Below, piece by piece: positions 49,007 to 56,343 of a stretch of 64,000 nt of DNA. The notes beneath the pieces were generated by a model. The model worked only from the letters and a program-made list of their open reading frames with translations. It searched no databases and was not told the DNA's origin. Each line of letters starts with the position of its first letter. Position 1 is the first letter of the stretch. Location of the stretch: contig CAWIIF010000015.1 of assembly GCA_963836015.1 (NCBI GenBank), forward strand, positions 2,170,001 to 2,234,000. The letters run 5' to 3'. Origin of the DNA: CAWCDJ01 sp963836015. Its GTDB lineage: Bacteria; Acidobacteriota; Terriglobia; Bryobacterales; Bryobacteraceae. The translations under genes and the position numbers were made by a program.

Positions 49007-49028
49007 GGGCAGGCCTCCCGGCCTGCCC
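49007..49028. repeat. Intergenic hairpin, GGCC-TCCC-GGCC type, copy 2
   Basis: A 9-bp perfect stem (49007-49015 with 49020-49028) and TCCC loop. Its core is the same as the element at 44859-44880. It lies in the gap between two leftward genes. Confidence 0.65.
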
Positions 49029-49037
49029 AGGCAGCTT

Positions 49038-49106
49038 CGCCAATGATTGGCGGAGCGTCCTATGATTCCAAAGGACCTATGCCTCTACGCCGCCAATGAT
49101 TGGCGG
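49038..49106. repeat. Two copies of the CGCCAAT-G-ATTGGCG dyad
   Basis: The 15-base near-palindrome CGCCAATGATTGGCG occurs at 49038-49052 and again at 49091-49105; the second copy extends to 17 bases (49090-49106). Both are flanked by similar GGA/GGAAA tails. They lie 11 and 64 bases downstream of the second GGCC hairpin and just before the 3' end of the sugar isomerase gene. Repeated operator, processing site or a mini-repeat are possible. Confidence 0.6.
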
Positions 49107-49116
49107 AAAAGACGCC

Positions 49117-50076
49117 TTACACCCACCACGCCGCGGCGGGCTGCTCGCGCATCACCAGGCCGTTCAGGAACGATGCCGCTTTCGAAAGTCCCTCTTCGGG
49201 CGAGAGCAGGCTGTCCTCGTGCTCGATCGAGAGCACGTAGTCGTAGCCGAACATCCGCAGCGTCGAAGCGAACTCCTTCCACCACTCGGCGCCATGCCCG
49301 TAGCCGCAGGTGCGGAAGATCCATGCGCGGTTGCGCTCGTCGGTGTAGCTCTTCGTGTCGAGCACGCCCGTGAGCGGCAGGTTCCGCTCGTAGATCTGCG
49401 TGTCCTTGGCATGCACGTGGAAGATCGAATCGCCCAGCACCCGGATCGCGGCGATCGGATCGATCCCCTGCCAGAACATGTGGCTCGGATCGTAGTTGCA
49501 GCCGATGCTCGGTCCGGCGATCGACCGCAGCTTCAGCATCGTCTCGGGGCTGTAGGCGACGAACCCCGGATGCATCTCGATCGCGACCTTAATGCCGTGA
49601 TCGGCGGCAAATTTGCCCTGCTCGATCCAATAAGGTGTCACCACCTCGTCCCATTGCCACTTCAGGATTTCCAGGTAATCGGGCGGCCACGGGCAGGTCA
49701 CCCAATTCGGCCACTTCGAATTCGGCGAATCGCCAGGGCATCCGCTGAAATCGATCACCACCGGAACTCCCAGCTTCTCGGCCAGCCGGATAGTCTTGCG
49801 GCTCACCTCCTGGTCGTGCTTGGCGCGCGCTTTGTCCGGGTGCAGCGGGTTGCCGTGGCAGCTCAACGCGCTGATGCTGAAGCCGTAGTCGTCCAGCTTC
49901 TTCTTGAAATCGATGAGCTCGCTGTTGTTCTCGAGCATCGAGAGCTTGCAGTGGGGGTCGCCCGGGTAGTTTCCGGTACCGAGTTCCACGGTATCGATGT
50001 GGAAGCTCTTCAGCTTCTTCAAAACGTCCTCGAGGGGGAGCTGCGATAACAATGCGGTGAATACGCCGACTCTCAC
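49117..50076 (-). CDS. Sugar phosphate isomerase/epimerase-like TIM barrel
   Basis: A 319-residue soluble enzyme of the xylose-isomerase-like/AP-endonuclease-2 superfamily. Start MRVGVFTALLSQLPLEDVLK and VELGTGNYPGDPHC form the first strands. Metal-site acids and histidines are expected in KVAIEMHPGFVAYS, CNYDPSHMFWQGIDP, FHVHAKDTQIYERN and YVLSIEHEDSLLSP, all present. Such enzymes interconvert sugars or inositol derivatives. It diverges from the esterase gene, and the short region between them holds both promoters. Confidence 0.9.
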   Translation of the reverse strand: MRVGVFTALLSQLPLEDVLKKLKSFHIDTVELGTGNYPGDPHCKLSMLENNSELIDFKKKLDDYGFSISALSCHGNPLHPDKARAKHDQEVSRKTIRLAEKLGVPVVIDFSGCPGDSPNSKWPNWVTCPWPPDYLEILKWQWDEVVTPYWIEQGKFAADHGIKVAIEMHPGFVAYSPETMLKLRSIAGPSIGCNYDPSHMFWQGIDPIAAIRVLGDSIFHVHAKDTQIYERNLPLTGVLDTKSYTDERNRAWIFRTCGYGHGAEWWKEFASTLRMFGYDYVLSIEHEDSLLSPEEGLSKAASFLNGLVMREQPAAAWWV

Positions 50077-50132
50077 GTGGATGTCTCCTTATCAGTAGTT
50101 AAAGGGCCAAAAACAGAATATCATTATCGGAC

Positions 50133-51728
50133 ATGAGGAATAATTTGCGCCTGATTCTGCTGTTTTTAGCCGCCGCGGCAATGGCGCTCGCCGCGGAACC
50201 CCGTTTTGAAGTGTCCTTCGCCGCCCCCGCCCACGACGGCCCCATCACCGGCCGCATCTTCGTCGCCATCGGGAAGGCGGAGTCCCCCGAGCCCATCCGG
50301 CAGGTCGGCTCGTGGACCGGGAAGACCCCCTTCTTTGCCGCGGATGTCGAGGCGCTCGCGCCCGGACGCGCCGCCGTCATCGACGCGAGCAGCCTCGGGT
50401 ACCCCGCCGCCAGCTTAAAGGACGTCCCGGCCGGCGACTACTATGTGCAGGCTCTAGTGAACGTCTACACCCGCTTCCCTCGCGCCGACGGCCACACCGT
50501 CTGGGCCCACATGGATCAGTGGGAAGGCCAGCAGTTCACGCGCGCGCCCGGGAACCTTTACAGCGAGGTACACAAGGTGCACCTCGACCCGGCTGCGGGA
50601 TACGATGTGAAACTCGAGCTCACGCACGTCATTCCGCCCGTCGAGCTGCCGGCCGACACCGCATGGGTCAAGCACATCCGGATCCAGAGCCCCATGCTTT
50701 CCAAGTTCTGGGGCCACCCCATCTACGTCGGTGCCACGGTCCTGCTCCCCAAGGGGTACGACCAGCATCCCGAAGAACGCTACCCGGTAATCTACATCCA
50801 GGGCCACTTCGGCCTGTACGCTCCTTACGGCTTCAGCGAAACCGGCGGGGGCAGGGGAGCGGAGCTTTCCAAAGCCTGGATGTCCGACGACTTCCCTCGC
50901 ATGATCGCCGTCACCTGGCAGCATCCCACGCCCTATTTCGACGATTCCTACGCAGTCAATTCAGCCAATGACGGACCCTATGGCGATGCCCTGCTGAAAG
51001 AGCTCGTCCCCTACCTCGAACAGCACTTTCGCATGATCGCGGAACCCTGGGCGCGCGTGCTGACCGGCGGGTCCACCGGCGGATGGGAATCGCTGGCGCT
51101 CCAGGTCTACCACCCCGATTTCTTCGGCGGCACCTGGACGCTCTACCCCGACCCCATCGACTTTCATCGCTACCAGATGGTCAATATCTACGAGGATGAC
51201 AACGCCTTCACCGCCCCGGGCTACGAGTACATGGTGCCGGAGCGCCCCATGATGCGCACCGCCGAGGGCCAGGTAGTGCAGACCATGCGCCAGATGAGCC
51301 AACTCGAAGATGTGCTCGGCAGCCATGGCCGCTCCGCCCAGCAGTTCGAGGCGTGGGAGGCCGTCTACGGACCGGTCGGCGAGGACGGCTATCCCAAGCC
51401 GCTTTGGGACAAACACACCGGCAGGATCGACAAATCCGTGGCGCTTTACATGAAGGAGCACGGCTACGATCTGGCCGCGTATCTCGAGGACAACTGGAAG
51501 CGGCTCGGCCCGCAGCTTCAGGGCAAGCTCCACCTCTATGTCGGCGACATGGATAATTTCTATCTGAACCTGGCCGTCTATCGCCTCGAGCAGCAGCTCA
51601 AAGCCGCCGGCTCCGACGCCACCTTCGACTACGGCCGCCCCATGAAAGGCCACGGCTGGCAGCCCATGAGCAATCCGGAGCTGGTCAAAATGATGTACGC
51701 CCAGGTGCAGAAGAACAAGCCGCGTTAA
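50133..51728 (+). CDS. Secreted esterase-like alpha/beta hydrolase
   Basis: A 531-residue protein with a signal peptide (NLRLILLFLAAAAMALAAE). An N-terminal beta domain (about 20-190) precedes an esterase-D-like alpha/beta hydrolase domain: strand YPVIYIQGHFGLYAPYGFSE and nucleophile elbow GGSTGGW (in RVLTGGSTGGWESLALQVYH). Candidate histidine lies in PMKGHGWQPMSN near the end. It probably hydrolyses acyl or feruloyl-type esters on plant polymers, as related enzymes do, but substrate is unproven. The last four bases overlap the convergent GH92 gene. Confidence 0.82.
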   Translation: MRNNLRLILLFLAAAAMALAAEPRFEVSFAAPAHDGPITGRIFVAIGKAESPEPIRQVGSWTGKTPFFAADVEALAPGRAAVIDASSLGYPAASLKDVPAGDYYVQALVNVYTRFPRADGHTVWAHMDQWEGQQFTRAPGNLYSEVHKVHLDPAAGYDVKLELTHVIPPVELPADTAWVKHIRIQSPMLSKFWGHPIYVGATVLLPKGYDQHPEERYPVIYIQGHFGLYAPYGFSETGGGRGAELSKAWMSDDFPRMIAVTWQHPTPYFDDSYAVNSANDGPYGDALLKELVPYLEQHFRMIAEPWARVLTGGSTGGWESLALQVYHPDFFGGTWTLYPDPIDFHRYQMVNIYEDDNAFTAPGYEYMVPERPMMRTAEGQVVQTMRQMSQLEDVLGSHGRSAQQFEAWEAVYGPVGEDGYPKPLWDKHTGRIDKSVALYMKEHGYDLAAYLEDNWKRLGPQLQGKLHLYVGDMDNFYLNLAVYRLEQQLKAAGSDATFDYGRPMKGHGWQPMSNPELVKMMYAQVQKNKPR

Positions 51729-53977
51729 GGCTTCGTGCTCATCGAAGGCGGCGCGTCTTCCGGCCCGCTACCCCACTGCGGATTCGGCTGCGCGCCCATC
51801 TGAAACACCAGCAGGCCGCCCTCCACGATCTCCTGGTGCGAGATCCACGTCCGCGTGAGCGGCTTCCCGTTCAGTGTGGCCGATTGAATATACTGCTTGC
51901 CGCTCGATGCTCCCCTCGCCTCGATGCGGAACGCGCGGCCCCCCGGCGGATGGATCACCGCCAGATCGAACAGGGGCGTTCCGATCTGGTACACCGGCGT
52001 CCCCGGCGATACAGAATAGAATCCCAGCGCGCTCATCACGTACCAGGCCGACATCTGGCCGCAATCGTCGTTCCCGGCGATCCCTGCCGCGCGATCCAGA
52101 TACTGTTCCTCCATGATCCGGCGGACGTGCTCCTGTGTTTTCCAGGGCGCGCCGGCGTAATCGTACAGGTATGCGATGTGGTGGCTCGGCTCGTTGCCGT
52201 GATTATAGTATTTGCCTTCGAACAATTGATCCAGTTTGCGGATGAACTGGCTGCGCCCGCCCTCCAGCCCGATCAGCCCCGCCACATCCTGGGGCACGAA
52301 AAACGTGTACTGAAAAGGCAGCCCCTCGGTGATGTAGTGGTAATTCCCGGCCGGGTCGAAAGGCTCATCCCACGACCCGTCCGTGTGCCTTCCGCGCGCG
52401 AAGCCGGTGGAAGGGTCGATCACGTTGCGATAGTTGCCGGCGCGTTCCCGGAAAAGCTTCTCGTCGGCAGTCTTGCCTAGGGCCTTGGCCAGCTCCGAGA
52501 GCACGTAGTCGTCGTACGCGTATTCGAGCGTCCGCGAGACCTGCTCGCCGCGATGAAAGGCCTCGTTCACCGGGTCTTCGAGCGGGATGAAGCCGTATTG
52601 CAGATAGCTGTTGAGGGCCCGCCGGCCGCGGCCGTCCACGTACTCTTCGCGGGTCGCGGGCGTCTCCATCGCGTTGCGGCGCATGAGGCGGTAGGCTTCC
52701 GCGACATCGAAATTGCGGATGCCCTTGAGGTAGGCGTCCGCGATCACGGCGGTCGCGTGGTCCCCGATCATCTCCTGGGTGTAGCTGTTCCAGGCCGGAT
52801 ACATCGGGAGCCATCCGCCCTCCATGCCTTTCGCGATCAGCGATTGCACCATGTCGCGCGTGCGTGCCGGGTCGATGATGGTCAACAGCGGGTGCAGGGA
52901 GCGGAACGTGTCCCACAGCGAAAAATCGCAATAGTAGGTGAATCCGCGCGCCGTCTCGGTTCGCCCCTCGCCCGCGAATCCCGGATAGGTTCCGGAGCCG
53001 TCGCTCAGCGTTCGCGGCGTGAGGTAGGCGTGGTAAAGGGCCGTGTAGAAGATTCGCCGCCGGGCCGCCGAAGGCTCGCTGATCTCGATCCGCGAGAGCA
53101 CATCGTTCCATGCGCGGCGTGCCTCGCCGGCAGTCCGTTCGAGATCCCAGCCCGGTATCTCGGCGTCCAGGTTGCGCCGGGCCTCGTCGATACTCGTAAA
53201 CGATGTGCCGACCTTCACCCGCACCACTGTGCCGGCCTTGGCCGTAAACCCGATATAAGCACCCGGCGCACCCTGCGTACCGTCCTGTTCCGTGGCGCCG
53301 TGGCGCTTTTCCCCGCCGCTCCACACGCCGAAGTTGCCGACCGGGCGATCGAAGCGTGCCACGAAGTAGCCGCTGAACCCCGCCGGCTTGCCCGCTCCCG
53401 CGTACAGCCTGTGTACCGGGTTGAAGCCTGAAATCTCACGCCGTGCGGCGTCGATCCGCACCTGCCCTTCGCCGCGCCGCGAATTCGCCTGCACCAGGAT
53501 CCACGCCTGGCCGGCCTTTGTGAACCGGAACCGGAGTATCCCCGCGCGCGAGGAGGCGGCTACCGACGCCGTAATCCCGGAATCGTCGAGCGTCACATCG
53601 TAGCGGTAGGGCCGGGCCTTCTCGCTGGAGCGCTGGAAACCGGATGCGCGCTCGGCGGCCCCCAGCTTGAGGTCTCCCGCGAGGGCCATCACCGTGACGC
53701 TGCCGTACTCCTGCGTGCACGACCCGCTCGGAAAGTGGCTGCCTCGGAAACCCTGAATGCGCGTGTCCTTTTCGTAGTACGGCGCGATGCATTTGGCCTC
53801 GCCGTCCCGTGTCTGCGGCGTCCATTGCGTCATCCCGAACGGGGTCCCCGCGGCCGGGAAGGTCTGGCCGTCGCCGGCGGTCCCGATCAACGGGTTCACC
53901 TGGTCCGCCGGGTCTTTCGATTGCGGCGCGGCTGCCGCAAGCATGCATAACATGACGACAAGCGCAATCGTCCGCAT
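51725..53977 (-). CDS. GH92 family exo-alpha-mannosidase
   Basis: A 750-residue secreted enzyme (signal peptide about 1-18, ending AAAAPQSK). GH92 features: DQVNPLIGTAGDGQTFPAAG and PFGMTQWTPQTRD at the start, HFPSGSCTQEYGSVTVMALA, the catalytic-region phrase GNDDCGQMSAWYVMSALGFY followed by SVSPGTPVYQIGTPLFD, and the ALYHAYLTPRTLSD and YCDFSLWDTFRSLHPLLTII segments. GH92 enzymes are calcium-dependent inverting alpha-mannosidases acting on glycoprotein or yeast mannans. Divergent from an MFS sugar transporter gene 61 bases away, implying joint regulation. Confidence 0.93.
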   Translation of the reverse strand: MRTIALVVMLCMLAAAAPQSKDPADQVNPLIGTAGDGQTFPAAGTPFGMTQWTPQTRDGEAKCIAPYYEKDTRIQGFRGSHFPSGSCTQEYGSVTVMALAGDLKLGAAERASGFQRSSEKARPYRYDVTLDDSGITASVAASSRAGILRFRFTKAGQAWILVQANSRRGEGQVRIDAARREISGFNPVHRLYAGAGKPAGFSGYFVARFDRPVGNFGVWSGGEKRHGATEQDGTQGAPGAYIGFTAKAGTVVRVKVGTSFTSIDEARRNLDAEIPGWDLERTAGEARRAWNDVLSRIEISEPSAARRRIFYTALYHAYLTPRTLSDGSGTYPGFAGEGRTETARGFTYYCDFSLWDTFRSLHPLLTIIDPARTRDMVQSLIAKGMEGGWLPMYPAWNSYTQEMIGDHATAVIADAYLKGIRNFDVAEAYRLMRRNAMETPATREEYVDGRGRRALNSYLQYGFIPLEDPVNEAFHRGEQVSRTLEYAYDDYVLSELAKALGKTADEKLFRERAGNYRNVIDPSTGFARGRHTDGSWDEPFDPAGNYHYITEGLPFQYTFFVPQDVAGLIGLEGGRSQFIRKLDQLFEGKYYNHGNEPSHHIAYLYDYAGAPWKTQEHVRRIMEEQYLDRAAGIAGNDDCGQMSAWYVMSALGFYSVSPGTPVYQIGTPLFDLAVIHPPGGRAFRIEARGASSGKQYIQSATLNGKPLTRTWISHQEIVEGGLLVFQMGAQPNPQWGSGPEDAPPSMSTKP

Positions 53978-54038
53978 CGAAACAAATAGTAGCAGATCAT
54001 CGGAAATCGGGTCCGATTGGTGCTACAGTTTTGGGTCT

Positions 54039-55208
54039 ATGAACCGGACGCGGACGAGTGCTCTGCCGATCTTTCTCGTTTTTCTGGCGATGGGATTCGC
54101 CGATGCGGCCGGACCATTCGTCGGTCTGGCGCGCGAGCAGTTTCGGCTATCCAATTTCGTGGCACAACTGATCCCCTTCGTGGGCTTCCTGATGTTCGGC
54201 ATTCTCTCCGTGCCGGTCGGCGTCCTGCAGGATAAGAAGGGTAAGAAGTTCGTTCTGCTGCTGGGGCTCATCGTCATGCTCGCGGGAATCCTGATTCCCG
54301 CACTCATGGGACTCTCCACGTTCCCGGTGTTTCTGATCACGGTTCTCGCCCTGGGCGCCGGCGCGACCATCCTCCAGGTAGCCGGGAACCCCATCATGCG
54401 CGACGTCTCGGCCGAGGGCAAATATTCGAGGAATCTCTCCCTGGCGCAGTTCGTCAAGGCCATCGGTTCGCTCTCCGGCCCCCTCATCCCGGTGATCGCC
54501 GCCCGTGCCTTCGGAGCCGGCTGGAACGTGATCTTCCCCGTCTATAGCATTGCCCTGCTGGTGACCCTCCTGGCCGTCCTCCCGCTGCGCGTCAAGGAGG
54601 AGCAGCCCGAAGGCCAGCGGGCCACTCTCGGTTCTTCGCTTTCGCTGCTGAAGAACGGCTTCGTCGCGACGACGGTGTTCGCGCTGTTTCTCTACGTCGG
54701 CGCCGAAGTATCCATGAGCTCCGGGATCCCGCTCTTCCTGCAGGAGCGCTACGGCGTGGACATCAACCGCATCGGCCTGCTCGGCACCGGCCTCTTCTTC
54801 CTGGCCCTCACGATCGGCCGCTTCTCGGGCGGTGTGATCCTCAACTGGATGCAGCCGAAGAAGTTCTTTATGGCCACCTGCCTGGTTTCGGTGCTGGGGA
54901 TCGCCGGCCTGTTCGTCCCCAATCAATGGGTGGCGGTGGCCGCTTTCGCCGTGATCGGCCTGGGCTTCGCCAACATCTTCCCGCTCATCTTCTCGATCGT
55001 GATCGACACCATGCCCAAGCACACCAACGCGCTCTCGGGCCTGATGATCATGGCGATCGTGGGAGGCGCCTTCGTGCCTCCGCTGATGGGCCTGGTCGCG
55101 GACCGCTCCGGTTCCGTGCAGATCTCGTTCCTGGTCCCGATGGCCGCGCTGATCTACATCACCTGGACGTCGCTGGCGATCCGGGGACGCTCGACGGTTC
55201 CGGCCTAA
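54039..55208 (+). CDS. MFS transporter, FucP-like
   Basis: A 389-residue inner-membrane transporter with 12 predicted helices, starting MNRTRTSALPIFLVFLAMGF at ATG 54039; the longer upstream frame is a shadow of the GH92 gene. Family marks: GFADAAGPFVGLAREQF (close to the FucP/GLUT-type start), GVLQDKKGKKFVLLLGLIVM, GNPIMRDVSAEGKYSRNLSL, IDTMPKHTNALSGLMIMAIV and VPPLMGLVADRSGSVQIS. The closeness to FucP suggests uptake of fucose or another hexose by proton symport. It neighbours GH92 and GH43 genes. Confidence 0.87.
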   Translation: MNRTRTSALPIFLVFLAMGFADAAGPFVGLAREQFRLSNFVAQLIPFVGFLMFGILSVPVGVLQDKKGKKFVLLLGLIVMLAGILIPALMGLSTFPVFLITVLALGAGATILQVAGNPIMRDVSAEGKYSRNLSLAQFVKAIGSLSGPLIPVIAARAFGAGWNVIFPVYSIALLVTLLAVLPLRVKEEQPEGQRATLGSSLSLLKNGFVATTVFALFLYVGAEVSMSSGIPLFLQERYGVDINRIGLLGTGLFFLALTIGRFSGGVILNWMQPKKFFMATCLVSVLGIAGLFVPNQWVAVAAFAVIGLGFANIFPLIFSIVIDTMPKHTNALSGLMIMAIVGGAFVPPLMGLVADRSGSVQISFLVPMAALIYITWTSLAIRGRSTVPA

Positions 55209-55243
55209 GCCCGAGGCTGTTCAGTTAACGTCGCGGACCGGCC

Positions 55244-56260
55244 TCATTTGTCGACGACTTCTACCTCGGGCCAGCCTGATTTCCAGGTAAGCGGCATAAT
55301 GGCGAGAGTTGCTTTCCCTCCCATCCGGATATCGCCCTCAAAATCGGAGGTGAACCAGCTCTTTCCGTTCTCTACAAGAACGCCGGCGTGACCGGGTCCA
55401 AACAGCGGTCCCTGGTTGGAGAGCACGAGGGTGCCGCCGCCTTTCAGCATGTCGATGCCGTCCTGATCGATGTACGGACCAATGACTTTACGGCTTCGTC
55501 CAACGCGGATGTTGTAAGTGCTGTTTACGCCGCGGCAGCATGAGCCCCAATTGACGAAGAGATAGTAGTAGCCATCGTGCTTGTAGAGGCATGATGCCTC
55601 GATGGACTTGTTGTACGCCAGCGATGAGAACGGCACGTCGGGGTTCAGGCGCTTCCCGGTTTTTGGGTCGAGCTGCGCGAGCTTGATTCCGCTCCAGTAA
55701 GAGCCGAATGCAAGCCACAGAGTCCCGTTGTCATCGGAAAACACGGATGGATCGATCGTATTGAAGTCGCCGCCCTCCCGCGATTGCACGACAATGCCGT
55801 GATCGGTCCAGTGATAGGCGGGATCGGTAGGATCGAGAGTGGGGGTGGTTGCGAGCCCGATTGCCGAAGTCATTTTCCCGAGACTGGAGACGGAGTAGTA
55901 GAGCAGATATGGATCGCCGAGGTGGATGATGTCGGGAGCCCAGTAGCTCATGTTCCGGTTCTCGGGAACAGCGACGGCAGTCCACTCGGGAGCTGTCCGG
56001 AACACCGGCGGGCCGGGTTCCCACTTCACCAGATCTTTGGAATGGAACGAAGGAATGCCGCGTCCGGTATAGAAGACCCAGAATTGGTCTTTGCATTTCA
56101 CGATCGTCGACGGATCGCGAGTAATGATTCCCCGGCTTGCAGTTTGCTCGAGCGGCAGCCCGGCTCGTGATGCCAGGTCGGTGTCATCCGAGAGGGCGAT
56201 TGCCGGCAGAGATCCAGCCAGCAGAAGTGTTGAGACGACGCAATACGAAGAGAGTTTCAT
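55244..56260 (-). CDS. GH43 family glycosidase (arabinanase/arabinosidase-like)
   Basis: A 338-residue secreted protein (signal peptide KLSSYCVVSTLLLAGSLPAI then ALS). Five-bladed propeller features: base aspartate in ITRDPSTIVKCKDQFWVFYT, the pKa-modulating aspartate in FNTIDPSVFSDDNGTLWLAF, and the acid glutamate in YNKSIEASCLYKHDGYYYLF. Close overall to endo-1,5-arabinanases. Codon and base use look somewhat lower in GC than the flanking genes, possibly a sign of acquisition; this was judged by eye only. Converges with the MFS gene 35 bases away. Confidence 0.9.
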   Translation of the reverse strand: MKLSSYCVVSTLLLAGSLPAIALSDDTDLASRAGLPLEQTASRGIITRDPSTIVKCKDQFWVFYTGRGIPSFHSKDLVKWEPGPPVFRTAPEWTAVAVPENRNMSYWAPDIIHLGDPYLLYYSVSSLGKMTSAIGLATTPTLDPTDPAYHWTDHGIVVQSREGGDFNTIDPSVFSDDNGTLWLAFGSYWSGIKLAQLDPKTGKRLNPDVPFSSLAYNKSIEASCLYKHDGYYYLFVNWGSCCRGVNSTYNIRVGRSRKVIGPYIDQDGIDMLKGGGTLVLSNQGPLFGPGHAGVLVENGKSWFTSDFEGDIRMGGKATLAIMPLTWKSGWPEVEVVDK

Positions 56261-56343
56261 GGATCTAGGGCTCTACCGTATTCTCCTATGCTCGCCATCA
56301 ATCTGGGCCGGGCCGCAACGCTAGGCCGCCGGTTCTTCCGCCT

